Assembly (NCBI GenBank): GCA_036365515.1
Contig: CM070873.1
Coordinates: 224,269,876 to 224,333,875, forward strand
Direction of reading: 5' to 3'
DNA: 64,000 bases
From: Torymus aiolomorphi
Taxonomy: Eukaryota > Arthropoda > Insecta > Hymenoptera > Torymidae
Shown: piece by piece, positions 12,636 through 27,330 of the stretch
How positions within the stretch are numbered: the stretch's first letter is position 1
How the letters are laid out: every line of letters begins with the position of its first letter
The notes under the pieces: model-generated
The model's input: only the letters and a program-made list of their open reading frames with translations
Database searches by the model: none
Told to the model about the DNA's origin: nothing
Program-made: the position numbers and the translations under genes

Positions 12636-15600
12636 AAAGAGGAGTACTCTGGAAACGGGTCGCTGAAGGCTTTTTTGAAATTTTCACTCCGACCATCGTG
12701 CAGTAACAAATTAGCAACAAAATATGCCCACTGTCCGAAGTCGCTAAGGCAAAAACTCGCAAAGATACCGGAAAGTGATCTGCTAGCTTAATATTAATCT
12801 AGCAGGTCGCTTGTTTCTCGGAAACGGCAGGAGCAACAAAATCGGGATTGGCGTAACAAATTAGCAACAAATTAGCAACAAAATGGTCCGTGTTTGTTTT
12901 AACGAATAATCGATTTTTTCCGATTCCTGAAGTCAATGGCGAAGACGAGTACCCTGGAAACGGGTCGCTGAAGGCTTTTTTGAAATTTTCACTCCGACCA
13001 TCGTGCAGCAACAAATTAGCAACAAAATATGCCCACTGTCCGAAGTCGCTAAGGCAAAAACTCGCAAAGATACCGGAAAGTGATCTGCTAGCTTAATATT
13101 AATCTAGCAGATCGCTTGTTTCTCGGAAACGGCAGGAGCAACAAAATCGGGATTGGCGTAACAAATTAGCAACAAAATGCTCCGTGTTTGTTTTAACGAA
13201 TAATCGATTTTTTCCGATTCCTGAAGTCAATGGCGAAGACGAGTACTCTGGAAGCGGGTCGCTGAAGGCTTTTTTGAAATTTTCACTCCGACCATCGTGC
13301 AGCAACAAATTAGCAACAAAATATGTCCACTGTCCGAAGTCGCTAAGGCAAAAACTCGCAAAGATACCGGAAAGTGATCTGCTAGCTTAATATTAATCTA
13401 GCAGATCGCTTGCTTCTCGGAAACGGCAGGGGCAACAAAATCGGGATTGGTGTAACAAATTAGCAACAAATTAGCAACAAAATGCTCCGTGTTTGTTTTA
13501 ACGAATAATTGATTTTTTCCGATTCCTGAAGTCAATGGCGAAGACGAGTACTCTGGAAACGGGTCGCTGAAGGCTTTTTTGAAATTTTCACTCCGACCAT
13601 CGTGCAGCAACAAATTAGCAACAAAATATGCCCACTGTCCGAAGTCGCTAAGGCGAAAACTCGCAAAGATACCGGAAAGTGATCTGCTAGCTTAATATTA
13701 ATCTAGCAGATCGCTTGTTTCTCGGAAACGGCAGGAGCAACAAAATCGGGATTGGCGTAACAAATTAGCAACAAATTAGCAACAAAATGCTCCGTGTTTG
13801 TTTTAACAAATAATCGATTTTTTCCGATTCCTGAAGTCAATGGCGAAGACGAGTACCCTGGAAACGAGTCGCTGAAGGGTTGTTTGAAATTTTCACTCCG
13901 ACCATCGTGCAGCAACAAATTAGCAACAAAATATGCCCACTGTCCGAAGTCGCTAAGGCAAAAACTCGCAAAGATACCGGAAAGTGATCTGCTAGCTTAA
14001 TATTAATCTAGCAGATCGCTTGTTTCTCGGAAACGGCAGGAGCAACAAAATCGGGATTGGCGTAACAAATTAGCAACAAATTAGCAACAAAATTCTCCGT
14101 GTTTGTTTTAACGATTAATCGATTTTTTCCGATTCCTGAAGTCAATGGCGAAGACGAGTACCCTGGAAACGGATCGCTGAAGGCTTTTTTGAAATTTTTA
14201 CTCCGACCATCCTGCAGCAACAAATTAGCAACAAAATATGCACACTGTCCGAAGTCGCTAAGGCGAAAACTCGCAAAGATACCGGAAAGTGATCTGCTAG
14301 CTTAATATTAATCTAGCAGATCGCTTGTTTCTCGGAAACGGCAGGAGCAACAAAATCGGGATTGGCGTAGCAAATTAGCAACAAATTAGCAACAAAATTC
14401 TCCGTGTTTGTTTTAACGAATAATCGATTTTTTCCGATTCCTGAAGTCAATGGCGAAGACGAGTACCCTGGAAACGGGTCGCTGAAGGCTTTTTTGAAAT
14501 TTTCACTCCGACCATCGTGCAGCAACAAATTAGCAACAAAATATGCCCACTGTCCGAAGTCGCTAAGGCAAAAACTCGCAAAGATACCGGAAAGTGATCT
14601 GCTAGCTTAATATTAATCTAGCAGGTCGCTTGTTTCTCGGAAACGGCAGGAGCAACAAAATCGGGATTGGCGTAACAAATTAGCAACAAATTAGCAACAA
14701 AATGCTCCGTGTTTGTTTTAACGAATAATCGATTTTTTCCGATTCCTGAAGTCAATGGCGAAGACGAGTACCCTGGAAACGGGTCGCTGAAGGCTTTTTG
14801 AAATTTTCACTCCGACCATCGTGCAGCAACAAATTAGCAACAAAATATGCCCACTGTCCGAAGTCGCTAAGGCAAAAACTCGCAAAGATACCGGAAAGTG
14901 ATCTGCTAGCTTAATATTAATCTAGCAGATCGCTTGTTTCTCGGAAACGGCAGGAGCAACAAAATCGGGATTGGCGTAACAAATTAGCAACAAAATGCTC
15001 CGTGTTTGTTTTAACGAATAATCGATTTTTTCCGATTCCTGAAGTCAATGGCGAAGACGAGTACTCTGGAAGCGGGTCGCTGAAGGCTTTTTTGAAATTT
15101 TCACTCCGACCATCGTGCAGCAACAAATTAGCAACAAAATATGTCCACTGTCCGAAGTCGCTAAGGCAAAAACTCGCAAAGATACCGGAAAGTGATCTGC
15201 TAGCTTAATATTAATCTAGCAGATCGCTTGCTTCTCGGAAACGGCAGGGGCAACAAAATCGGGATTGGTGTAACAAATTAGCAACAAATTAGCAACAAAA
15301 TGCTCCGTGTTTGTTTTAACGAATAATTGATTTTTTCCGATTCCTGAAGTCAATGGCGAAGACGAGTACTCTGGAAACGGGTCGCTGAAGGCTTTTTTGA
15401 AATTTTCACTCCGACCATCGTGCAGCAACAAATTAGCAACAAAATATGCCCACTGTCCGAAGTCGCTAAGGCGAAAACTCGCAAAGATACCGGAAAGTGA
15501 TCTGCTAGCTTAATATTAATCTAGCAGATCGCTTGTTTCTCGGAAACGGCAGGAGCAACAAAATCGGGATTGGCGTAACAAATTAGCAACAAATTAGCAA

Positions 15601-17340
15601 CAAAATGCTCCGTGTTTGTTTTAACAAATAATCGATTTTTTCCGATTCCTGAAGTCAATGGCGAAGACGAGTACCCTGGAAACGGGTCGCTGAAGGCTTT
15701 TTTGAAATTTTCACTCCGACCATCGTGCAGCAACAAATTAGCAACAAAATATGCCCACTGTCCGAAGTCGCTAAGGCAAAAACTCGCAAAGATACCGGAA
15801 AGTGATCTGCTAGCTTAATATTAATCTAGCAGATCGCTTGTTTCTCGGAAACGGCAGGAGCAACAAAATCGGGATTGGCGTAACAAATTAGCAACAAATT
15901 AGCAACAAAATTCTCCGTGTTTGTTTTAACGATTAATCGATTTTTTCCGATTCCTGAAGTCAATGGCGAAGACGAGTACCCTGGAAACGGATCGCTGAAT
16001 GCTTTTTTGAAATTTTTACTCCGACCATCCTGCAGCAACAAATTAGCAACAAAATATGCACACTGTCCGAAGTCGCTAAGGCGAAAACTCGCAAAGATAC
16101 CGGAAAGTGATCTGCTAGCTTAATATTAATCTAGCAGATCGCTTGTTTCTCGGAAACGGCAGGAGCAACAAAATCGGGATTGGCGTAGCAAATTAGCAAC
16201 AAATTAGCAACAAAATTCTCCGTGTTTGTTTTAACGAATAATCGATTTTTCCGATTCCTGAAGTCAATGGCGAAGACGAGTACCCTGGAAACGGGTCGCT
16301 GAAGGCTTTTTTGAAATTTTCACTCCGACCATCGTGCAGCAACAAATTAGCAACAAAATATGCCCACTGTCCGAAGTCGCTAAGGCAAAAACTCGCAAAG
16401 ATACCGGAAAGTGATCTGCTAGCTTAATATTAATCTAGCAGGTCGCTTGTTTCTCGGAAACGGCAGGAGCAACAAAATCGGGATTGGCGTAACAAATTAG
16501 CAACAAATTAGCAACAAAATGCTCCGTGTTTGTTTTAACGAATAATCGATTTTTTCCGATTTCTGAAGTCAATGGCGAAGACGAGTACCCTGGAAACGGG
16601 TCGCTGAAGGCTTTTTTGAAATTTTCACTCCGACCATCGTGCAGCAACAAATTAGCAACAAAATATGCCCACTGTCCGAAGTCGCTAAGGCGAAAACTCG
16701 CAAAGATACCGGAAAGTGATCTGCTAGCTTAATATTAATCTAGCAGATCGCTTGTTTCTCGGAAACGGCAGGAGCAACAAAATCGGGATTGGCGTAACAA
16801 ATTAGCAACAAATTAGCAACAAAATTCTCCGTGTTTGTTTTAACGAATAATCGATTTTTTCCGATTCCTGAAGTCAATGGCGAAGACGAGTACCCTGGAA
16901 ACGGATCGCTGAAGGCTTTTTTGAAATTTTCACTCCGACCATCCTGCAGCAACAAATTAGCAACAAAATATGCACACTGTCCGAAGTCGCTAAGGCGAAA
17001 ACTCGCAAAGATACCGGAAAGTGATCTGCTAGCTTAATATTAATCTAGCAGATCGCTTGTTTCTCGGAAACGGCAGGAGCAACAAAATCGGGATTGGCGT
17101 AGCAAATTAGCAACAAATTAGCAACAAAATTCTCCGTGTTTGTTTTAACGAATAATCGATTTTTTCCGATTCCTGAAGTCAATGGCGAAGACGAGTACCC
17201 TGGAAACGGATCGCTGAAGGCTTTTTTGAAATTTTCACTCTGACCATCCTGCAGCAACAAATTAGCAACAAAATATGCCCACTGTCCGAAGTCGCTAAGG
17301 CGAAAACTCGCAAAGATACCGGAAAGTGATCTGCCAGCTT
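12636..17340 (-). repeat. Right arm: about fifteen inverted 305-bp monomers
   Basis: The same 305-bp monomer as in the left arm, in reverse orientation. Boundaries (TTAATATTAATCTAGCAG) fall near 12787, 13093, 13386, 13691, 13996, 14301, 14606, 14905, 15204, 15509, 15814, 16119, 16423, 16728, 17033 and 17338. Two units near 13.15 and 14.97 kb lack the same 11-bp subrepeat (294-bp spacing). Two units, at about 14.80 and 16.24 kb, have independent single-base deletions in homopolymers. Variant sites recur every 1,818 bp, showing a recent segmental duplication of six units. Confidence 0.92.
12790..16434 (-). repeat. Higher-order tandem duplication, 1,818-bp period
   Basis: The rare unit variant TAGCAGGTCGC occurs at about 12795, 14622 and 16440. 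The units missing 11 bp, those with TGATTTTTTCCG in place of CGATTTTTTCCG, and those with CGATTAATCG pair up at a constant 1,818-bp offset. That equals six 305-bp units minus the 11-bp deletion and one homopolymer base. The second copy differs only by a few substitutions and indels, so the block duplicated recently. Confidence 0.82.
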
Positions 17341-17490
17341 AATATTAATCTAGCAGATCGCTTGTTTCTCGGAAACGGCAGGAGCAACAAAATCGGGATT
17401 GGCGTAACAAATTAGCAACAAATTAGCAACAAATTATGGTATAGTTTATAAGCCCGGGTCATAAAAGTGATCTGCTAGCTTAATAGACGT

Positions 17491-17499
17491 GATTTTTCC
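17491..17499. repeat. 9-bp target site duplication, right copy (GATTTTTCC)
   Basis: Identical to 7456-7464 and directly abuts the right terminus of the foldback element. Confidence 0.85.
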
Positions 17500-20298
<2,799 letters not shown>

Positions 20299-22128
20299 CT
20301 GTAAAAAGAAAAAAAAAACAACAAAAATTTATTCCTTGCTCAAGACACAGTTTTCATTCATTTGATGTGATATAAAAGATTTATATAGTATTATCTTTTG
20401 GAAAATTAGTTATTCTAATTGACATTTATTTTTGTTATAAATAAATAATAGTCAATTTTTTTATTTTGAGACTTATCGTGACTGGTTACTTTGAGTTTTT
20501 GAGTTTCAACATTTGAAATCGCTAAAAAATTTGCCTCAAAACAACTCATATTACCTAGAAAACGATAAATTTTTTTGGAAAGGTGGCATTGTCGGGATAT
20601 GAATAGAACACGTCTCAAGTATGCGGGGCTCTACTAAAAAGACGATCGATCAATTAAGTAAGTAAAACTTTCACAGATCATCGAAAAATTCAATCTCCTG
20701 ACACACGGGTGAGCTCGCTCGTGTGTAAAAACGGCATACCGCGCGGAAGCGGCCTTCCTTCGCCTCCTCCCACGCAGCGCGCAACTTTATAAATTTATCG
20801 TCGCGCTCGACTCGCGTGCGCGCGTGAAATATGGGAGTTTGGTAGGTGGTACTACGCGCGCCCAAGTCGAAAAAGAAAACGCTCCATCGCGCGTACGCAC
20901 CGGCCGTGGTAATTAGTGAGCGTGAATTAATTAGAGACGGCAGATTGAAGTAATTGCGGGGAGGGAGTCCAGTTGCGCGCTCCCGCGGAGCTATAATCGT
21001 TGGAGCGCGCCGTTTAAAGCTCCAATGGGGGAACCAACCCCAGATCCAGAGCGCAGCGCGAATGGAAATTAATGGCCGCCGCGGCAAGGATTCTCCGTGC
21101 GGTGCTTTTTGCGAGTGAGCGAGTTAAAGGCGAGGATAGTGGGGCAAATTTTGCTTTAATTTGAATTCATGATCTCTCGGTTAAGTGGAGAACGGCCCAG
21201 GCTCGCAAAACTTTAGCGGATTTGGCGATAAAGGCCTTTTCGCGTTTCCTCGCGGAACTATTGTGTAGGCGAAATGTTTTAACCAGGCGATTGAATGTTT
21301 GCCATGCGATTTTGAGCGTATTGTCATTGAAAATAAGGTAACTCTATAGGTAATTCGGCCACCTTGAGTGGAATTTCTGTATGTTTCTTCAAGCATTTTT
21401 AGGAAAAAACTGTTGGACATCAACATATATAGTACATCTTCTACGTACAAAACTCGGGTGTTGACTTAATACAAAGCCAAAATATGAAAAGAGAGTTTTG
21501 AATATGATTTGTAGTTAATTCGCCCGATTTAATATGAAAAAGTTCTTTCATTTTTTTTTCCAAGCAAAATCGACAAAAATGTATAAATATACATTAAAAT
21601 ACATTCGCGTTCTACTTCACTTAAAAAATGAAATTGGCCTTGCTAAGGGTTAAATAAAGAAAGTGGCTAACTGTGCACTTGGACATGTAACTAATTCGGC
21701 CACTTTTTCGATTAATTTTTTTTTGTAAATAAATGAAAAAGAAATTTGAAAAGAAAAATTTCAAAATAATTTATAAGCTATATTTTTCACATCTTTTAGA
21801 TACTTATAGGTCTAATTAAGCTTTCTCATAAAGTGGTGCAAAGGAAATGTGTGGGTGGCTGTATTAGAAGCATGGCCGAATTACCGCGACTTACCTTACA
21901 CAATCCATAGATCCATAGATCAGCGTTGATATTGTTAAAACAGGCGATTTTATACGCTTTACAGATAATTAAATTAAAATTAAATTCATTTTATTTAAAT
22001 CTTTAGGATTTAATCACAAGAGGGATTTAATGATCAAATTAATTATATTTTATTTCATCACATCGTACCGTATATTTTCTACATCTTGTACTACAATTTT
22101 TATTTATTGTTAAAACAATCATAGTATT
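20299..22128. other. No recognised gene; GC-rich block at 20.67-21.15 kb
   Basis: This is upstream, in transcript sense, of the metalloproteinase exon and so is probably its intron. A minus-strand frame of 138 codons at 20671-21087 lies in a GC-rich block, but it shows no domain, no cysteine-switch motif and no clear splice structure. The rest is AT-rich. Confidence 0.45.
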
Positions 22129-23128
22129 TCGTCGGGTCGGAGGAAAAAGGAGCTATTTCGAAAAAGCGTTGAAAAAGGAGCTATTTCGAATGAGCGCCCA
22201 AGAAGGAGCTATCTCGGAAGTCATTATTTTTTCTCAAAATTTAAGTTGGCAATACTGTAGTATAGAGAAGAATATGTTTAATATTAACATGGTATTTTAA
22301 CTATTAACATGCCATTGTAACTATTAACATATATATTTTAATAGTTACAATGTCACGATAAATATAAACATTTGATAAAACATTTTTCTCAGTATAGAAA
22401 AACACACACACATTTTTAGAATACGCTTACATACGATCAATTATTATATTATATTCTTTAACTGCTTTTATTTCATTAGTTCTAGATTCAAGCATTCATG
22501 AGGAATCAAATTGTGATCAATCATATATTGAAGATCCTTTCTTTTTTGTCCAGATCTAGCAACAACTTTTCCTCATAACAATTCGTTAAGACAGCTGATT
22601 CGCTATATCAGGACATCAAATTTATTAAAGTTGTTGCTAGATCTGGACAAAAAAAAAGGATCTTCAATATATGATTGATCACAATTTGATTCCTCATGAA
22701 TTCTTGAATTATTGTCTAGAACTAATGAAATAAAAGCAGTTAAAGAATATAATATAATTGATCGTATGTAGGCGTATTCTAAAAATGTGTGTGTGTTTTT
22801 CTATACTGAGAAAAATGTTTTATCAAAATGTTAATATTTATCGTGGCATTGTATAACTATTAAAATATATATGGTAATAGTTACAATGGCATGTTAATAG
22901 TTAAAATACTATGTTAATATTAAACATATTATTTTCTATACTACAGTATTGCCAACTTAAATTTTGAGAAAAAAAAATGACTTCCGAGATAACTCCTTCT
23001 TGGGCGCTCATTCGAAATAGCTCCTTTTTCAACGCTCATTCGAAATAGCTCCTTTTTCAACGCTTTTTCGAAATAGCTCCTTTTTCAACGCTTTTTCGAA
23101 ATAGCTCCTTTTTCCTCCCACCCGACGA
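22129..23128. mobile_element. 1-kb foldback element with 28-bp subterminal repeats
   Basis: The left arm runs from 22129 (TCGTCGGGT) and the right arm ends at 23128 with its reverse complement (ACCCGACGA). Arms of about 440-500 bp are nearly identical in inverted orientation around a spacer of ~55 bp near 22575-22625. Just inside each tip are tandem units containing TCGAAATAGCTCCTTTTTC (about 28 bp), three on the left and five on the right. No coding capacity. I could not identify a clear target duplication beyond TT. Confidence 0.85.
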
Positions 23129-23775
23129 TTTATGCTTTATCATTTTATTTTGAACTTTTTTAATTTTTTTAATCTATTCACATTAAACTTATGATCATTA
23201 TCAAGTCACCATCCCTACTGGAAATCGATTCGATTATTTACCTAATAAATAGCTAGTTTCCCCAATAATCGTCAAAAACTAGACACTTTTCATGGCTATT
23301 TCTATCCATCGATGAAACGATTTTTTCGATCACATTTACCATTAACAAACATACTAACAGAAGTTTTTTCGCAGATCTACATTTTATTGCGAGGAGTGAG
23401 AGAAACAGAATTGAAACAGTACTATAAATGAATTAAATACCAATAATTCGTGTTTACATTTTCGTTAGCTATATTTTTTAAATATTTGTTTTTAAATACA
23501 TGATGAAATTACAGAGAAAATTTAATAATTACATTTTAAGGTTATGTTATCTCTATTAAATAAAAAATATGACCGGAAAACCGTTTCATCACTATCCAGA
23601 AATAAGCTATTTTACTAGCCATTTATTAAGTTCCTGGCCGTTTTCGATAAAAAAATTTCTACTAGGGCATTTCCACGTTTAATATTGAATACGCTGTAGA
23701 ATATAACAAAAAATATTCAAGCAAAATCCCGAAACACGTGTCTCCTTAAATATGATTTAAAATACATGTTCATAC
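23129..23775. other. AT-rich DNA with a MITE-like repeat shared with 31.77 kb
   Basis: From about 23212 to 23671 the sequence is bounded by imperfect inverted ends (CCCTACTGGAAAT and ATTTCTACTAGGG). It resembles the copy at 31768-31918, including an internal ACTAGACACTTTT block and a shared right flank CACGTTTAATATTGAATA. No gene is seen. Confidence 0.5.
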
Positions 23776-24029
23776 CCGCACAAAAAAAAATTTCTGGGCC
23801 ATATATTGCCCACAGTGTTGGACAAGTATGGGCAATATATGGGCCATTGCAAGCCACATTAGAGCAATATATGGGAGATACTCGGCTCCGGCGCCTGAGC
23901 CGAATTTGGGCTGGAATCGAGCCATAGTATTCCCATTAGTATCCCATATAGTTCCCATATTAGTCCCATATATATTTTCATGAGAACTATTAACAAAAAA
24001 ATAAATAAATAAATAAGCGTAAAAAATAA

Positions 24030-24062
24030 TTCTATGTGTGCGTGCGTGCGTGCGTGCGTGTG

Positions 24063-24148
<86 letters not shown>
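24030..24148. repeat. (GT)n microsatellite
   Basis: A GT tract with GCGT and GGGT interruptions, lying only in the left arm of the 23776-24707 inverted repeat, so it expanded or inserted after the arms formed. Confidence 0.92.
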
Positions 24149-24149
<1 letters not shown>

Positions 24150-24151
<2 letters not shown>

Positions 24152-24216
24152 AGTGGATTCGAACCTCGAACCTTTGAATTACTAGACTTGCTCGCTATCG
24201 ACTGAGCTATCTAATT
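24150..24216 (-). other. tRNA-like segment (left arm)
   Basis: Read on the minus strand it contains TAGCTCAGTCGATAGCGAGC, an A-box/D-arm-like sequence, and GGTTCGAGGTTCGAATCC, a B-box/T-arm-like sequence, at tRNA-like spacing. A full cloverleaf is not evident, so I do not call a tRNA gene. Confidence 0.6.
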
Positions 24217-24319
24217 ATGTTTATATCAAAAGATCAAATGGAGGTTAATACTTGAACAACATTATCATTCGTTTCAGATTACAGATAATCTCCATTTGAT
24301 CCTTTGATATAAACATAAC

Positions 24320-24386
24320 TAAATAGCTCAGTCGGTAGCGAGCAAGTCTACTAATTCAAAGGTTCGAGATTCGAATCCACTCAAAG
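24320..24386 (+). other. tRNA-like segment (right arm)
   Basis: The inverted partner of 24150-24216, with TAGCTCAGTCGGTAGCGAGC and GGTTCGAGATTCGAATCC on the plus strand. Both tRNA-like units face outward from the element's centre. Confidence 0.6.
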
Positions 24387-24716
24387 AATTTTTATTTTTT
24401 ATATTTTACGATCCCACTACATGCACAATAGGATTGTTTATACGCTTATTTATTTATTTTGTGTTTTTTTTTTTGTTAATGGTTCTCATAAAAATAAATA
24501 TGGGACTAATATGACAACTATATGGGAACTATATGGGATACTGATAGGAATACTATGGCCCGATTCCACCCCGAATTCAGCTCAGGCGCCGGAGCCGAGT
24601 ATCTCCCATATATTGCTCTAATGTGGCTTGCAATGGCCCGTATATTGCCCATACTTGTCTAACACTGTGGGCAATATATGGTCCACAAATTTTTTTTTGC
24701 AAGGGTAGTTCTTACA

Positions 24717-24790
24717 ATCAGCTAGCTGATATTTATACAGCTGGTTTACGTTGTTTAATTACCACACTTTTTGATAAATCTTTATCACGA
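24717..24790 (+). repeat. Copy of the 5' flank of acyl-CoA synthetase copy A
   Basis: TTTATACAGCTGGTTTACGT and the bases around it, including CAGCTGATx upstream and GTTTAATTACCACA downstream, closely match 41804-41880, just upstream of copy A's start codon. A shorter match, ACATGTTCATA, lies on the other side of the foldback at 23763 and corresponds to 41750. The foldback therefore seems to have inserted into a duplicate of this flank. Confidence 0.6.
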
Positions 24791-27277
24791 TGAATGAAAG
24801 CATTACAGAGTCTCGCCTTCACGATAAGAATTATTGCTGCACGCCCGGGTGGTATGGAAAAAGTTTAATCCGATTATGTAAGATAATGTGAAATAAAATG
24901 ATATCATTATTGCCGACACTTTCTAATTAATCAATTGAAAACTCTGAAGAATGGTAAAAAGAACAGCCATTGGCACTAGAGAATTACTACAGCCAATATT
25001 TACATTAGAAAAGAAATACAAAGGAGGATAGAGAGATAAGGCACGGAACCTAGGCGTTGGGCGATTATGGGGTGATGTGCGGGTGCCTTTGCTTCGGAGC
25101 AACGCCGCGCAAAATCGACATCCCGAGATGAACGACCGGAAATAAGGGGATGGGGACAAGGGCCGGAAGCGTATGAAGGACAAGAGAGAAAGAGCGAGGG
25201 GGAAAATATTATCAGCGGAAAAATTGTAGAAAAGCGCTTTTTCGTTCGGCCTTGTGAAGGACGTTATAAGTACAGCATGAAACTCAAAGTGTAATGCAAA
25301 AAATATTAAGTTTGAGAGAATACTCGAACTAACGCAATAGGTATATAAGTGCATTGATTTTTCTCGTACATCCATTTCAATGTATATCATCGCGCGGTCA
25401 CTCCTAAGGCTCTTCTATACTTGCCTTCGGAGCGCTCCCGCGCTCCTTGATTAGCGAGGAAAATATTTTTTCCTAAAATAAAAAATAAGCCGTCGATAAG
25501 TGCCGCTTTGTAACCCGGCTTCGGAACAGCTTACGCTAGCAGCATTTTTACCCAGGAAATTGGAGCCTGCGCATGTATACTCAAAATACCGGAGGGAATA
25601 AAATTTTATATTTCTCTAAAAATATCCATGGAATATTTTGAACTCTTTGTTCTATATTTTTGGATAAAAACCAAAAAATTTACATTTTTTTTTCTAAAAA
25701 ACAAATGAAGATAATCTCTTAAAATTTTAACTAAATATAGTCTTGAATGAGTTTGTGACGGAGATGCGACTCCGCACACACACACGCACGTAAAGTACAC
25801 GTAAGCACACACACATGTGTACAAGCAGAACATATACACATGCATACACGCTATTGCACGACCAGCTGAAGCGAGCAGCGAGGCAACAGGAGCTGCGCGC
25901 GAGTGACACGTAGGTTTTTTTTTATTTCCTGTGGTTATCTCCGCTTTGCAGATATGTGCCAGTTACCACTGAGTGAATTGTTTTCACGTTAGTTGACGTA
26001 ATGAGACACTGAATGAACTTATTTGACGTTAGTTGACTGGTAAAGAGAGTTGTTTGTGACTTGAGTAAAATGAACTAGTTGACCTATGTAATTTGAGATT
26101 GGCTTGCTAAGGGTTACGGACCTTAGCCCTTAGCAATGAAGAGTTGATTTCAACTTGAAAATAAGAAAACTAAAACTTAGAGTCTAAATTAAAAACTTAG
26201 TCTTGGGTTGTGATAATGAGCTAGGGTTTCCGACCCACGAGCCCTTGACCCCCGAAAATGAAGCTTTGCTATAAGGGCGAAATTCCGCAGCAGCGTCAAA
26301 ACAGAATGAACCGAGCACCCTCTCTCAGAAAGTTCGATAACTAGGAGGAAGGCTGTTAAATTTTAAAATAAGAAAGCAACAAAAATCCGAGCAGCCCACT
26401 CCCAGAAACCGACAATAACATTGAAGGTTCTCAGATGAAATGAAAAGAAAAGATTAACGGAATGAGATTTACAAATGTACTTGGAATCTACTTTGATAAT
26501 CGAATTAGTGAAGTAGATGATTGAAATATACTACAGCAATACAATGGGTGGCCTTGAGATCAATAAAAATTTTGGAGAATTGAAGTATGCTACGTAAATG
26601 ATGTTTTCCGGATGTCAAAAAGAAGATAGAAAAATTTATGATGAATATAGGGTGGATATGAAAAATTTGTGTGAAGCACAAAACACCAAGGCAGTCCGGA
26701 GAATAGAAAAAAAGTTGAGGGGTGGGGTTGCTGAAGCTCCCCGATACTCATGAAGGTCAGGTACCCGATGGGGCCATTGGCCAAAAGAAACCACTCCTCT
26801 ATTACCTATTGTAGATTCCTACCTTTGAATGTAATGAATTTTCAACAGAGATCTTTAGATTCTATATTAAGAGGCAAAATAAGTAAAAGAAGTTGATCCA
26901 GCAAGAACGCTAAATTCTATGTTGAGAAGCAAAAATATTAAAAGAGTTGATCTCATCCGATTGCTGAGACACCATGAATTGCAACCCAAAACTTGAGAGT
27001 CCAAGAGACAGACACAAGATGAAAGCGATGTACAGTGATAGCAATGATTCTCCCCGAACTAAAGGAAAGAGTTGTTGAAAGATGAATTTGAAAGACGATA
27101 AAAGAAGTTACTAAGAAAGACTTTGAATTTGAAAATTGAACTTGAATGCGTGATTCCGCTCACGGATTACGAACCGAAAAGGAGGTACGCGCGCGAACAC
27201 GTCTGATCGCTTCGAGCGCCGCGATCGGAATCCAACACTACACGCAGGTAGGACTCATGAGCAGACTCAGAGAGGAA

Positions 27278-27330
27278 GAAGGAGAGAGAGCGAGAGAGAG
27301 AGAGAGACAGAGAGACAGAGAGAGGAAAAT
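27278..27330. repeat. (GA)n-rich tract
   Basis: Purine-rich GAGAGA tract with CAGA interruptions. Apparent frames on both strands here are an effect of the repeat. Confidence 0.85.

Larger units (their letters stand above)
7465..17490. mobile_element. Giant foldback transposon with satellite-array arms (10,026 bp)
   Basis: The element begins ACGTCTATTAAGCTAGCAG and ends with the exact reverse complement, inside a perfect 9-bp direct repeat (GATTTTTCC). The outer ~145 bp of each end are nearly identical inverted copies. They lead into tandem arrays of a 305-bp monomer: about six copies running rightwards at 7614-9440 and about fifteen running leftwards at 12636-17340. The loop (9440-12630) holds a CA tract and more diverged related arrays. 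No transposase is visible, so it is probably non-autonomous. A 9-bp duplication with long, internally repetitive inverted arms matches Drosophila Foldback and some Mutator-like elements; that family placement is inference. The right arm is about 2.5 times longer than the left. Confidence 0.85.
23776..24707. mobile_element. Foldback element with tRNA-like sequence in both arms
   Basis: Two inverted arms of more than 300 bp share ATATATTGCCCACAGTGTT, CTCGGCTCCGGCGCCTGAGC and the tRNA-like segments listed separately, and meet at a central hairpin near 24240-24290. The outer ends read ACCC..GCA followed by an A-run on the left and its complement on the right. The left arm alone contains a (GT)n tract at about 24030-24148. 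I could not define a perfect target duplication, so the exact ends are uncertain by a few bases. No protein-coding capacity. Confidence 0.75.

Noticed and set aside
7613..17260. Dozens of near-identical 68- and 71-codon frames on both strands
   Set aside because: They are by-products of the 305-bp monomer. Both strands are open at once, the period is not a multiple of three, and substitutions show no codon bias.
7600..17340. Regular repeats resembling a CRISPR array
   Set aside because: The whole 305-bp unit repeats with no unique spacers, and the genome is eukaryotic.
20671..21087. 138-codon minus-strand frame near the metalloproteinase exons, considered as its prodomain
   Set aside because: It has no PRCGxPD cysteine switch and no convincing splice sites.
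24923..25390. 155-codon minus-strand frame
   Set aside because: No recognisable family; composition follows the local GC-rich block.
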